From contig CM038714.1 in NCBI GenBank assembly GCA_021613375.1, forward strand, positions 43,535,123-43,599,122: a stretch of 64,000 nt of DNA, given 5' to 3'. The translations under genes and the position numbers were made by a program. This DNA comes from Megaleporinus macrocephalus. Its lineage: Eukaryota > Chordata > Actinopteri > Characiformes > Anostomidae. Under the pieces are notes generated by a model. The model saw nothing but the letters and a program-made list of their open reading frames with translations. It was not told the DNA's origin and made no database searches. Of this stretch, positions 12,713-24,954 are shown one piece after another (position 1 is the first letter of the stretch; every line of letters begins with the position of its first letter).

Positions 12713-13508
12713 TACACTACATTGCCAAATGTATTCATTCATCTGTCCCTACATGCATATAAACTTCAGTGACATTCCATTATTAACCCATAGGTTTTAT
12801 TATGATGTCGGCCCAACCTTTGCAGCTATAACAGCTTTATCTCTTCTGGGAAGGCTTCCCACAAGGTGTAAGAGTGTGTTTATGGAAATGTTTGACCGTT
12901 CTTCCAGAAGCATTGAGGTTGAGGTCAGGACATGTCTCCACTGCTCTAGAGTCTAGTGGAGGCGTGCTTTACACCACAGCATCTGATGCTTTGCATTGCA
13001 CTTTGTATGATGATGTAGGCTTTGATGCAGCTGCTCGGCCATGGAAACCCATTCCATGAAGTTCTTAACACACTGTTTGTGAGCTAATCTGAAGGTCACA
13101 TGAAGTTTGGAAATCTGTAGGAATTAGCTTGGCAGAAAGTTGACGATCTCTGCACACTATGTGCTTCAGCATCCACTGACCCCACTCTTTTATTTTATAT
13201 GGCTACCCCTTCGTAACTGACTTGCTGTCATTCCCAATCGCTTCAAGTTTGTTATAATACCACTGACAGTTGACTGTGGAATATTTAGTAGCAAGGAGAT
13301 TTTACGACTGGACTTGCTGCACAGGTGGCTTCCTATACCACACTGGAATTCACTGAGCTCCTGAAAGCAACCCATTCATTTACTAATGTTTGCAGAAGCA
13401 GTCTGCATGTCTAGGTGCTTGGTTTTATATACCTGTGACCATAGAAGTGGTTGGAACCCCTTAATCCAACGATTGGGATGGGTGAGTGAATACTTTTGAC
13501 TGTAAAAC
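12713..13508 (-). pseudogene. Internally deleted Tc1-family transposon with transposase N-terminus
   Basis: The ends form imperfect terminal inverted repeats: CACTACATTGCCAAATGTATTC on the left, and the reverse complement of GAATACTTTTGACTGTAAAA on the right. The minus frame at 13190-13375 keeps the start of a Tc1 transposase: an MGCFQELSEFQ opening, CSKSSRKISLLLNIPQSTVS (the helix-turn-helix DNA-binding region) and IITNLKRLGMTASQ. Downstream pieces at 12960-13120 match the middle of the protein. The left end (12800-12870) matches the element's 3' part (ATGATGTCGGCCC, GGGAAGGCTTCCCACAAGG). The DDE catalytic region is missing, so about half the element is gone and it cannot transpose on its own. 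Confidence 0.88.
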
Positions 13509-14611
13509 TGCAATATAAAAGTATATAGAAATAATTTTAATAGAATGTCTTACAGATGTCCATGCTTTGGTCAGAAGTAGCATCAAACCCTGTCTTACTG
13601 TTAAATGTATTCAGACTGCAAGCAAATCAGATTTGTTGCTCAAGTCAGATCTTTTGAGATGACTGTCCCCCAGATTTGTGTGTCCTGACATCGCAATGAC
13701 GTAGCCAATTACTTTGGAATTAACATCTTCATTGTTTGTCAGGTTGTAAATGACTGAAAAGCAGCCAGGCTAAGATGCATTTGTAAAAATGTGATTGAAA
13801 TCTCATTTCATACGCCTCCAAACAGGGCCAGAGTGGGACAACCAACCAACCAACTCCATATCTTCACTATAAAGCAGATGCGTACTCACCACAGACACAA
13901 CTTCTTCCCAAAGAAGACAACAAAACTAGCTAATATTAGACAGCTGTAATGTACAAGGACAAGGAAAAGCAACACAGCAAATTTAAAAATTCATCTTACT
14001 TGAAATGACACAATTGGAGTAACAGCAGCTGTTGGCATTTTCACTTTCACACTTTTGTAGTGAAATAGCACTGTGTATACAGAACTGGCAGAAAACCAAC
14101 AAAGCTTTTACATTTGTTTTTGGTTATATAGAAAACAACATCCTGAAAGAATATGTGCTGAATTTCATGCACGCTTACAAGGTGAATGCTAATTTGAATT
14201 CAGTTCCACCTTAAAAAGTGCCATACTGGCACCTGAACATTAGTGCTTCCTTTGCTAAAGGATCGGGCCGGTTGAGAGGTAGTCTGAGAAGTGACTGACA
14301 CACTCCTTAGCCACACAAAGAGAGCCTATATGAAGCTATACTCTGCAATCAACCTCCTTGTAGGTGACAGAATTATTTGGCATAGTTTTGTTGCCGTTGT
14401 TTATGTGTAACATTTAGAACTTGTCAGAGCGTTCTTTTGCTGATTTGCATTACCTTGTAGTGAGTAGCCCAAAACACTACAGGCCCCCCGTGACTTCTCT
14501 CAGCCTTCTTGGTTACCCAACTCCAGCATTGCCTCTTAATATTGTTTCCAATCCAATTTGCAAACATCTAATTTAATGTGTTATTTGCTGTTCAGATTTC
14601 AGACATCAATC

Positions 14612-14614
<3 letters not shown>
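13509..14614. other. Unique sequence, nothing recognised
   Basis: No gene or named repeat. A 60-codon frame at 14032-14214 lacks any recognisable motif. Confidence 0.5.
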
Positions 14615-14702
<88 letters not shown>

Positions 14703-14749
14703 ATGTAGCCAAACTATATTGCTGTCAAAAATATATATATATATATATT
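14615..14749. repeat. (AT)n microsatellite, interrupted
   Basis: A pure AT run at 14615-14700, a 29-bp non-repeat spacer, then a second AT run at about 14730-14749. Confidence 0.96.
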
Positions 14750-15189
14750 TTGTGTTATTTGTTATTTAAAAAAATAAATTATGCACTGAACATTAGTTTA
14801 GTTTTGGAGAGTAAAGAAAAAACTCTCATAAGCCATTACTTCTGTGTTAGTCTCTAAAACCCATCCAAATCTGTACACGGGAAAAGCCAATAGTCATTTA
14901 TCATAATTTAGCTAGAAATAATCCATCACAGACACCATTTAAGACTTGTCACTCTCCCTGCTTTTGAATAAGACATAGACAGTTATGCTTGATTACAAAG
15001 ATACATTTTATTAATGCAATTTGACAACCTAGAAACTAGCCAGAAGAACAGTTTAAAATGAAGGAAAATCTGTTTAGCTGAGCTTGGGGCTTCCTCCTCT
15101 ACAGCACTGTGATCTTCAGTTTCAGATTAACAGGTTTAGATGCTTCAAAAGATTGTGTCCTAGTTTACAGTGGAGGAAAGCTGTAGACC
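14750..15189. other. Unique sequence, nothing recognised
   Basis: AT-rich to mixed sequence without a recognisable gene or repeat. Confidence 0.5.
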
Positions 15190-15325
15190 ATATATATATA
15201 TATTCGATCCCGGTCCGGGCCGTCCTGTGTGGAGTTAGCATGTTCTCCCCGTGCTTGAGTGGGTTTCCTCAGGGTACAGTGGTTTCCTCCCACATGTCCA
15301 AAGACATGCATGTTAGGTTGACTAT
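15190..15325 (+). mobile_element. SINE fragment with 5' end replaced by (TA)n
   Basis: After a 14-bp TA run at 15190-15203, sequence enters the SINE at its B box (TTCGATCCCGGTCC) and continues through TGTGTGGAGTTAGCATGTTC and TTTCCTCCCACA to GGTTGACTATC. The tRNA A-box half and the 3' half are both missing. It is the same family as 9784-10114. Confidence 0.8.
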
Positions 15326-15343
15326 CGTTTGTAAGTGTAGAAC

Positions 15344-15433
<90 letters not shown>

Positions 15434-15463
15434 CCTTAGTAGGTCTACACTTACAACGATAGT
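15321..15463. repeat. (TA)n array bracketed by an inverted repeat
   Basis: The TA run at about 15346-15426 is flanked by ACTATCGTTTGTAAGTGTAG at 15321-15340 and, in inverse orientation, CTACACTTACAACGATAGT at about 15445-15463. The arms differ by one indel over about 20 bp and pair further towards the TA run. The unit could extrude a long cruciform. It may be a small inverted-repeat transposon whose centre expanded, or an inverted duplication made by repair. Confidence 0.8.
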
Positions 15464-15494
15464 TTGTTTCACATACTTCGTTTTACCATATTCT

Positions 15495-16027
15495 TCAATT
15501 ATCAAGACCCCACCACAGAGCAGATATCATTTTGGTAATGGGTCATTCCTAGCACTTCAGTGACGCTGACATGGTGGTAATGCGCTAGTGTTTGTTGTGC
15601 TGCCACGAGTGGATCAGAAACACTGTATCCACTCTCTGTCCACTCTATTAGACACTCCCACTTTGTTGGTTCACCATGTAGGTGTGAAGTCAGAGACGAT
15701 AGTTCATCCGTTGCAGTTCTATCAGTGGTCACAGGCTGCTGCCCACAAGACACTGTTGGCTGGATGTTTCTGGTCGGTGAATTATTCTTAGTCCGGCAAT
15801 GACACAACACACATTAACAAACCACCCCCATGTCAGAGCCACTTCAGTGCTGACATGGTTTTTAAAGGGGATAAACAATTTATACAGGGAATCAGATGAA
15901 CTACAGTCTGTAATTGTGGAACAACAAAGTTCTCCTATAGGGTTAGGTTTAGGGTTAGTGGAGCTGATAAACAGGACAATATATGTAGATATACAGAGAT
16001 TGTTTTTAATGTTATGGCTAATCGGTA
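15495..16027. mobile_element. Foldback-type non-autonomous element (family F), copy 1
   Basis: Shares blocks with the complete copy at 28208-28919: CCACAGAGCAGATATCATTT, GTGACGCTGACATGGTGGT, GAGTGGATCAGA, TCCACTCT and TCTATTAGACACTCC, and the end TTTTTAATGTTATGGCT. The arms on the two sides of the centre are reverse complements in the family. This copy lacks the outer 5' arm. A 21-bp telomere-like stretch (TAGGGTTAGG then TTTAGGGTTAG) lies at 15938-15958, where the family normally has a plain TATGGTAAGTGG-like sequence. Overlapping open frames here are incidental. Confidence 0.75.
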
Positions 16028-16780
16028 TATATGAATTTTTAAATGTGTTACTTCATACTTCATGGTTTATAATATTCTATATTGACTGCATTTCAGGATA
16101 GCAATGATTGCTTTATTTTGCAATTAACTGGGATTCACTGCTATCATTCAAGCGTCTTGTTTTTAAGCTTCAGTAGTGAACATGACCAATCTGATTCACT
16201 CCACTTCATTTTACCGGGGAATCTGTCGCAGTGTATCCAGATGTCTTTGTGGAACTTGGCTGGTTTATCACAAACTTAGCTTCACACTTTGACAGCTCTG
16301 CAGTGTGCTTGTTGTATGTCTTCCTTAACTAGTGTAGCCCTACCCTCAAAATGAGCTCATTATATTATGCAGCCATATCTGTTATATCTGTTTGTTATTC
16401 AAAATCCTGATATTGGCCTTCACACCGTTACTATGAGTGATTTGATGGAACAAGGCATCCAATAAAATGAAACAATAATTTGTCAAAACAGTGCAGTCCA
16501 AATTTTAGTGCTGCCACATAAATCATTCAACAACACCATTTACATTTTAGCCACCCGCTACTGGCTATGGACACGCGGGAGGTGTGACCACATGCGGAGG
16601 ACCTCAAGGAGTGCCAGATTCACAGTACGATATGCTGTAATGATGTATATGAATTGTTGTTATTAGAATAGTAGTCCTGCATGGGTTGGCTGGGCTATTT
16701 TGAGGTAGTAGGTGCTAGAGTTAGTGCCTACAGTTACATAGAGGTAACATACAGTTGCACACACATACACATTATAAGGA
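16028..16780. other. Unique sequence, nothing recognised
   Basis: No gene or named repeat is visible. Composition becomes GC-richer after 16560. Confidence 0.45.
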
Positions 16781-17600
16781 ATCAGACTCGAGAGGAGACA
16801 TGCGAACCATGTGCAAGGCTTTTAATGCGATAGAGCAGTTCAAAAGTCAACAAAAACAGTTCAAAGGCTCGCTAAAGCGAGAATGTCCAAACGGCTGGAA
16901 GCAGGAGGGCTAGCGGTAGCCACCGGATGGAGATAATGGATCGCCGGTGTAGATGAAGAGCCTTACTCGCTCCTTCTGCGTTGATCCAATGATCCTGGGG
17001 AACCAGAGCAGCACTCGCGTTCCACGGTGAAGGAGGACCCAGATTCAGCCCTTTGTGGACAGCAGCGCGCCGTATGGCGACTTTCAATGGACTGCACAGT
17101 TGTAACTCAAACAGTCTCTATAGAGGACCAGCGGGGCCGGGGATAACACTGCACAGTCTTTAAACGTAAAGAGTCTTTAAGGTGACCGGCTGCAGCCGGG
17201 GAAACGAACCCGTACTGAGCTTGGAGTTTGTGGATTCCGTGGTGGCACCGACCTCACTCTTTGGGCTCCGCCGTAGTGGGGCTCAGCTGCTCGGAGGTGG
17301 GTGATGAGGCTGGTGTTATAGTCTGCGGGTTCTCTTGGGTTCCAGGGAGGAAATGCCAAAAACCTGGAAAACCTGGGAAAAGACCTCGAGAGCACACCAG
17401 CCTAGAGACCACAGACAGGTAGGATCTGATCCTCACAGTTTCAGGTTACTGAAAACAACGCCACACGCTGAGACTAACGGGATACAGGTGTGAGTGATAG
17501 GTAGCCATGGAGACATGGGTGTGTGTGAGACATGACTAGGTTGCCATGGTGATGTAGGGTGTGTGTGGAGTGTGTCCTAGGCTACCTAGTAAACAGGTGA
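16781..17600. other. GC-rich block, possible degraded LTR-like repeat
   Basis: A sharp rise in GC, with phrases such as GGCTTTTAATGCG followed by CAACAAAAACAG, resembles the primer-rich style of fish LTR elements read on the minus strand. I cannot find paired LTRs, a TG...CA boundary or any gag/pol coding. Overlapping short frames on both strands (16872-17436) have no domains. A CpG-rich promoter or first exon cannot be excluded. Confidence 0.25.
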
Positions 17601-18439
17601 CTGCGACCTTACAATTCGGCGAGTCGTGGAGCTTACACACATACATACACACAGCGAAGTTGCCAAGTTGCCTAGTAGAAAAGTGATGCTTCTGAAGTTT
17701 TAGTATTCTTGGGGCTGTTTGCAATCAAATGTCTTAGTGGCTTAGTAAGTCACAGAGTTTTTTAGTTCTAACAATCAGAGTAACGACTAGGAGCTACTTG
17801 GACTCTAAGCAAAACTGCAACACACTACATGCCACTGGGAACTTCACAATGTCTGGGACATAGTAGAAAAGCACTTCTCAATCTTTTCTACCCATTCAAA
17901 GATTTTGAGATAATAACTTCTTTCTTCTCGACTTACCCCAGAAACACCACAACTCCTTACATCTCTCTGCATGGGGGACGTGGATATTAGCTCTGGAAGA
18001 ATGGCTTTGCAGTCTCCTTATGTTGTAAGCACTTCATGCATTGCTGGTTCGGCTTTTCAAGGCGATAAAAGATTTTATTACACAGGATGGTCGACTAAAT
18101 GGACAGAAAAGCATGAGAAAAAGGTATTTCTGACACTAAATAAACATAACAACAGTAATCCACTTTGCTCATAACTAAAGTATGGGAGTATTTTCTTTTT
18201 TCTAAACTCAGTCATTTGGCTGTAAAGTATATGTCTGCTGTTTTTGGCCTGTTTTGTAACAAAGTCTGTAAATCAAAGTTTAAATGTGTTCTAATATTGT
18301 AATAAATGTCTAGTACTTCACTTTACACCTGCTCCCATGTAGTAAAAAAAAATCATCTCATGGCCAGTTGGTGCAATGGTCTTAAAATTGTACCCAGAAA
18401 GTTACGACCAACTTGGCCTACAACCAGGTTCCTGATTAG
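17601..18439. other. Unique sequence with a small orphan open frame
   Basis: A 67-codon frame at 17971-18174 (+) begins with ATG and reads MGDVDISSGRMALQSPYV, an unusually balanced composition for chance. It has no recognised domain, splice sites or upstream promoter, and its end runs into AT-rich sequence. Probably not a gene. The rest shows nothing. Confidence 0.35.
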
Positions 18440-18985
18440 GCATAAATTGAGTCCTGTGGCAGAAGTTCAACAATAGTGTTTAAAGCTGGTAAAAAAGAAC
18501 AGAATACCTGCATTTCAATGAATGAATTGTAGGAACATGAGATGCAGAATTCCGTTCCGTTCCAAAACAGTCTCTAGGTGTTATAAAGCATCTCAATACA
18601 GAAGTCTAGGCACAGCTCTTTTAAAGGCACAGCTGAGGTTCTAAGCAGTCGCTACATCTACACCATGTCAACAATTATGCATATGCTTTTGTTTTCTGAA
18701 ACAAAGCCAGAAAAAGGCATGTACTTAGCTGAGAAAGCTTTAAAAGGTGCCTAACTGAGGTCAGGTTTTGATGTTGGATGATCAGTTTTGATTCACAAAG
18801 GACACCCCAAGTCATACCACTTCAGAGCCCAATGCTGGGGGGACTTTAGACCCTTCTAGTTCAATTCTAGCATTGAGCAAAGTGACCTCCCATTGACAAT
18901 GTTTTCTTTCTATGGGGATTTTACAAGCTGTGTGGGTGCACACCTGTGTCAGTTAAGGTAGGGCTGCTTGGATACTTGTGGACAG
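18440..18985. mobile_element. Degraded mariner/Tc1-like non-autonomous repeat, copy 1
   Basis: Shares with 22431-22930 the ordered blocks ACAGAATACCTGCATTT, CAGTCTCTAGGTG, AAAGCATCTCA, and CCCAATGCTGGGGGG followed by a GCATTGAGCA motif. The second half agrees with a widespread fish repeat in which TGGAGCTCCATCATTCC precedes CACTGCTCCACAGCCCAATG and GACAAGCTGTGTGTGTGCA. No coding remains. Ends are not resolved. Confidence 0.6.
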
Positions 18986-20220
18986 ACAGTCCAGCTTGCA
19001 TGAGGGTAATGTTAACATCTGCAACAGGGTATGTACAGTCATTGTTTTTATGTATGTATGTATTTGTTTATTATGTGTTGAATATAATGGGTATTTGTTG
19101 TGTGTGTTTATAAGTTGTGTTTAAGAACAACATTAGACAACTTTCAATCAACAGTAGCAAAAAAAAAAAAAAAACACAACACTTGATTTGACTGACACAT
19201 TAACAGCACACACTTACCTCAGGCCAAGTAACTGGCAAAGACAATACGTGCCAAAAGACTAATCTCCTGAAAAGTTAATCACTGCTCACTTAATGAATTC
19301 ATATATTTAAATTAAACATAAAGTTCGACACTGCCTTTTTTATTTCAGTAGCCCTTATCCTAATCAGTCAATCGTCAATCATTTATCGCTCTCAAGTCAT
19401 TTGTCACCTCAGAGTAGTATGTGCAGCTGAAAATGTGACAGTGAGAAAAGTGTTTGGAAATAATTCATATTTTACAGCCCTGTAGTAACTAATTATATTT
19501 ACTCACTTACATGTACTTAACCCTTATGGAGCCCTTTTGTAAACCCTTTTGTTACCATTTGTTTTACTTTATTTTTTATTATTATCCTCTGTTGGACTTC
19601 CCCTTATGCTGCTGCTAAATGGTTTGGTTTTAACACTAGCTAACTTGGGCCTTCTTGTAATTAATATTTGAGTAGATTGTGATTCACTAGCTTGTGCTTT
19701 TAATTATTTTATTTATTCTAATCTGCTGATTTTATCAAGTTGGGACACCAATTGGAGTAGGGAATCTTTTTGGGTGTTTAATAGTAGTGCAATATAGTGT
19801 GAGACTGCTGTGCTGAGAATTTATTGGATTCTGTTTGATGGGAATTTAATCACATGTGTAACTGAATATCCCGAGTTGGCCTCCCAGCTTCCCATCTGAG
19901 CAAGCCCCTGTACAAGGAATTTTATTTTACACCAAGTGACAGTGTTTGGCAATCCTCAGGTAAATGAATAAAGTCTTTTGTATTTTTCTATGTCTGTGGT
20001 TTGATATCATTCTTGGCAGAGCTCCCCTTTGCTTCAGGCTTAAACCAAGTGGTGGTGTAGTTTGGCACTGTACATAAGTGGGTGCCACATTCTGGTTTTG
20101 GAGGCACCTTAGTTGAACCATCCAATATAGTTTTTTTTTCAGTAATGTTGATGGACTGTATATGGTTTCTGTCCAAAAAATAAACAAGTATCTCTAAAAT
20201 TGTAGAAATTTTATAGGAGA
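18986..20220. other. AT-rich unique sequence
   Basis: Contains a short TATG run (about 19050-19070) and an A15 run at about 19161-19175. No gene is seen; overlapping 62-86 codon minus frames at 19927-20187 have no domain. Confidence 0.5.
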
Positions 20221-20640
20221 GGACAAAAACATTACTTCTTTCAAGACGAGCTCAAGGGAGCCAACACAAAGAGTCAAAACACTGGGATTTCAAGACAAGG
20301 CTGTAGCCCAGTGCTATATGTTCTGTGGTGGATGTTGCATATCGTCGCTACTCAATGAAAAACATGTCTCTCCAGTTTTTTTATTTTCATTTTTCTACAT
20401 TATTTGAACACGGCAGCTGGATTTGACATTGTGCAAAAATTCCATGACGAACTGACCAGTAGAAATGCTTTAAAATCACTTAGGGGAAAAAATCTGGTTC
20501 CATTGACTTACATTGAAAGTTAAATCAGTTTTTGTCCTCTGCTGTAAAGTTACTATTTTGAAGATGCTTGTTTTTCATTGGACAGCAATGATATATGAAT
20601 GTGTTTTTTGATTGCATGTAATTAGTGATCTAAATTGTAG
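20221..20640. repeat. Dispersed repeat of unknown class (family Q), longest copy
   Basis: The core is CTGGTTCCATTGACTTACAT followed by TGAAAG, then about 20 bp later a TCCTCTGCTGTAAAGTTAC block and ATTGGACAGC. The core recurs at 31270-31375, 32340-32520, 58940-59045 and, partly, at 43260-43400. No terminal repeats or coding could be defined, so it may be a MITE, a SINE tail or an old transposon remnant. Confidence 0.65.
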
Positions 20641-21399
20641 TGTTCCCACAACCCCGTGCTCGGAATGGGTCAGAAGACAATCTGGGATATACAGTCACAC
20701 TCTGCAGGGGTCAGGTGACCATTTGCCACAACCAACTGTGCAGGGGTCCCAGAGATCATGAGAGTACTGCATGCTGAGTATTAGAAATGTTTCATCGACA
20801 TTTCCCAGCAGGTGCCAGCAATCAGAAGACTGTAAAAAGAAAAATAAAACATAAAAACACATGTACAAGCAAATAACAAGAGAAAACAAAAACACAGCAG
20901 TGGCAACATATACTTTCAATTTAAATTAATATAGAGATCTATTTAAAATAGCATTTCTATCGGTCCAGACAATGTACAGGTGAGTTGCGGAGCTCAAATA
21001 ATGGCAAAAGAAAAATATTAAATTGAGATATATGGTTATTTTTGGACAGTGACAACATTGTGATAGAATTTAAAATATAGAATTTAAAAATCTTTAACAT
21101 TTTACCCAACATTCCAAACAGAGGTAGCCAGCAGTATCCAAGTTAATCTGATAACAGTGGTATAAAGATACATATTTGATCAGATTATTGTGCCAGGTGC
21201 CCAACCTTCTCAGCCTGACCATAAGAGAAGGTGGGGGTGTGAGTCCCAAGCCCCACCTCCCATGGTTCATCTCCTGTTCTGCATCAAGGCCACTGTATGG
21301 TGCCAGTCGTTTGATTCCAGTGGCCAAGCTGCAAAGCAGGGACAGTGACGAGAGCCAGAGCAGTGAAAGTGAGCATCGTTAAAAGGAGCAGAGAGGGAT
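20641..21399. other. Unique sequence, nothing recognised
   Basis: No gene. GC rises around 21180-21370, but the short frames on both strands there show no domain. Confidence 0.45.

Positions 21400-21443
<44 letters not shown>
21400..21443 (+). repeat. (GA)n microsatellite
   Basis: An AG dinucleotide run of about 44 bp with one interruption near 21415. Polypurine tracts of this kind can form triplex DNA. Confidence 0.95.
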
Positions 21444-22024
<581 letters not shown>

Positions 22025-22430
22025 AAGAAAAACAGTGCAAACATAACAATAAATATATAAGGTAGAATAAAATAATATATATACACATTTACCAACAACT
22101 AAAATATAATAACATGAAGAAATATACAAAAAATATACACAAAATTTACAGGAAGGACATATGAAGAAACCTTGTAAAAAATAGGTTTAGACAAAAATAT
22201 ATAAGAAGATATATATTTAAAGTGACAAGATATATTATAGGTTCCCTATCAATAAATAATATATAATTTTATAATAATGTTTTGGAAATGTTTGATGCAG
22301 CATGTAAACACTGTTAAAGTTCCTAAATGTACTATTTCCTCTCCTGCCCATAGTTCATAGCTAAACTGAAAAAACAATGCATTTGTAATAACTCACCTAT
22401 TCATAATACTAGCATTTTGCTCATACACTG
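22025..22430. other. AT-rich unique sequence
   Basis: Very AT-rich, with no coding signal. Confidence 0.5.
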
Positions 22431-22930
22431 GGATACCTCTGGAAGTTTTCAATCATGCATCAGAAGCCTGTGGTAAACGTTCAGCTGGGCTGGTGAAAGC
22501 AACAGAACACCTGCATTTAAATGGATGAAGCTTTTTTCAAATTGAGACTTTTTTGTCTGCTTTCTGTCCTTTGGGAAGGGCACTTAGGAACATTAGATTT
22601 AGAACAATTCCATTCCAAAGCAGTCTCTGGGTGCTTAAAGCATCTCATTATAGACCTAAAGCACAATTTTTAGGACCTGCTGCACTGAGCAGTTGTCAGT
22701 TTGCTACATCAGTCTTCTGGGAAAGCTTTCAGGTAGATGTTGGAACATAGCTGTGAGTATTTGACTGCATATACTGGATCACTTATCCCAAAGGTATCAT
22801 CAGATGGAGCTCCATCATTCCACTGCTCCACAGCCCAATGCTGGGGGCTGTATACCGCTGTAGCTGACATTTGGCATTGAGCATGGTGACCTTAGGCTAA
22901 TGTAGCTTGTGTGCATTACTGCAACATGGG
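22431..22930. mobile_element. Degraded mariner/Tc1-like non-autonomous repeat, copy 2
   Basis: Shares the ordered blocks described for 18440-18985, with ATGGAGCTCCATCATTCC and CACTGCTCCACAGCCCAATG better preserved here (22804-22845). No transposase coding remains. Confidence 0.65.
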
Positions 22931-23290
22931 AATACTGTGATATCTGTGATTTCAGAAGAAATGCTAAATGAAAAGGTGCCTACAATCTATTTGTGGGTTC
23001 TCAATTCTCCTGAAATGCTTTGACTCCCTTTTACTTTGGAACTATAGCACACCAAACAAATCCTAAAGAGGGAAGACTAAAGTTTAAGAAAATACAGTTC
23101 ACATGCTGATAGATAATGGATATATTAAGGGGCTTCTACTTTACGTGAGTCATTATTTCAAAGAAGGATCAAAAATTGAGCAAGGATCTGGGTTTAGACT
23201 AAGGTGTAGTGTAGTGTTCTTTTAGGGTCATTTCTGAAAGTATCACAAAGTGAATACTGCTTTCAACAATCCTAGCTTTCATCAGATACT
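22931..23290. other. Unique sequence, nothing recognised
   Basis: No gene or named repeat is visible. Confidence 0.45.
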
Positions 23291-23800
23291 CTTTAAAGCA
23301 GAGGCTTTGACTGAGCCACCAATAGCACCAAAGCCCCATCTAATCAGATCATTCTATTTTATCCCCATTATCTTTATTGCACACTTTCGGTTAGGAATTT
23401 GAGTCATAAAGACCTGTTATGAATCATTTGTGGCTGCTTGCTTAGCCGGCAGTCATCTATGGCTGGTACTACCCGGGACAGAAGAATTTAATTTGATCTC
23501 ATTTTATTACCACTGAGCTCTAACTAAGCCTCTTTTTTTGATATCATAAATGTAGTAATGAATGGATCGAGTGAAGATTTAAAGCGCTGTATTGATGCTA
23601 CCTCTGGCAGGGTGATGGCCTGCTATTGTAAATTGTAACCAGCCTAATGAGCTGAATACTAAACAATGCATAATATAACCATCTGGCCTCTTACTTGTTG
23701 AGATTATATTACACCTTAAATGTGCATTACATATTTGCTGTGGCAAACAATTTGCTACCTTGAGAGCCAATGAAAAAAAAAAAAACACCTCGGTGAGAAT
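23291..23800. other. Repeat-poor block; candidate conserved non-coding element
   Basis: Contains no recognised repeat but has dense developmental-enhancer-type motifs: AATTTAATTTGATC at 23487, GCCTAATGAGC near 23642, ATTGTAAATTG near 23625 and AACAATGCAT near 23665. Stops occur in all frames, so it is unlikely to be an exon. Conservation is an inference that only alignment can test. Confidence 0.35.
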
Positions 23801-24114
23801 CTGTCTGACAGAGGAGATGCAGCTCAGGTGCTTTTATAGCTACTCGCTGCCACTGTGTTGTTAAAAACAAATACATACTCTTCAGAAAGCTTCTGTGAAC
23901 AATAAAACCAAATAGGTTATAGGACTTTAGAATTAAGAAGAAGAATCAATCATTTAATTTAGTTTAGTTTAGGTCACAAAATGAATGCTTAATTTTACAA
24001 ACTCACTAGTTTTTTTTCCCATTGAGGTATAAATGTATACAATGGAAATGTGTATGATTTTTTTTTTAATTTGATCTTTTTCTGAAGCTACTCTGTAGTA
24101 GATTTACTTCAGTG
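23801..24114. other. AT-rich unique sequence
   Basis: No gene. Contains TTTAGTTTAGTTTAG-like low complexity near 23955-23975 and T-runs near 24010 and 24060. Confidence 0.45.
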
Positions 24115-24260
24115 TTTAGGGTCATTGTCCTGCTGCATCACACGACTTCTTTTGAGCTTCAGCTGGCAGACAGACATCCTGACTTTATTCTGTAGGATAC
24201 TTACTTGAGAATTCATTATCCCCTCAAAGATTCTCCAGGCAGCCCAAATCATGCCATATT
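24115..24260. mobile_element. DNA-transposon-like repeat fragment
   Basis: GGGTCATTGTCCTGCTGCAT, GAGCTTCAGCTGGCAGACAG and CCTGACTTTATTCTGTAGGA in this order match a common fish repeat of Tc1/mariner type that I recall. No coding or ends are preserved. Confidence 0.5.
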
Positions 24261-24954
24261 ACTATTACAATATTCATGTTTACAGTGTTCTAATGAGTGG
24301 CTATTATAATGTTATGAAACATTTGGTTTGGAAAATTTGGTGCATGTAATTGTAACTTCCAAAAAGCAGCTATACACATTTATACAGGATTCATAGAAAG
24401 TGTTACCACTTTTTTTGTTACCTTTCTTGAAATACTTTTACATCCTAATAGCAATACATCATATGCACTGACAATACAAAACCTTGTCCAATCATTTAAT
24501 TCAGACTGAATGATTGTCCTGTCCACATACTCACATTTGTACTCAATTCTCACTTTCACCACTGAAAAGTTGCCATTCACAAGAGTGGCAGGTAAAGTTA
24601 CACAGGTACCTACAATAGCTTGCACCTTGAAAGAGCCTGGTAGGTCACACCAATGCTGCTGGACAGTTAATTAGCTGGTTTGATTTGTCTATGGTGGAAT
24701 TTGTTATTTTCCTGAATTACATAGTCAGCATACTTATATAGCTACTCTATGCTGCATTATTCCAATGCTAAAATAAACTAAGCTGTAGGTGTGAGCTAGT
24801 TAGCTACGTTTATCTTGTATGCAGTCTGTGCGTGCATATGCTCAACCATCTCTGCTTTGTAGCTTTCAGGAGTGTTGTGTTATTATTAATGTTAAGTAGT
24901 TCAGTCTTAATAGAATAAAAATATATTCATGTCACACAGACTTTTATGTTGAAA
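24261..24954. other. AT-rich unique sequence
   Basis: An 81-codon minus frame at 24380-24625 has no recognised domain. Nothing else is visible. Confidence 0.45.

Noticed and set aside
13190..13375. Minus-strand frame as a host transcription factor
   Set aside because: The helix-turn-helix-like text is the N-terminus of a Tc1 transposase within an element with recognisable ends.
14558..14857. Open frames rich in Tyr-Ile (also at 8786-9065, 15084-15563, 21907-22129 and 36391-36592)
   Set aside because: They are translations of (AT)n dinucleotide runs with short random ends, not proteins.
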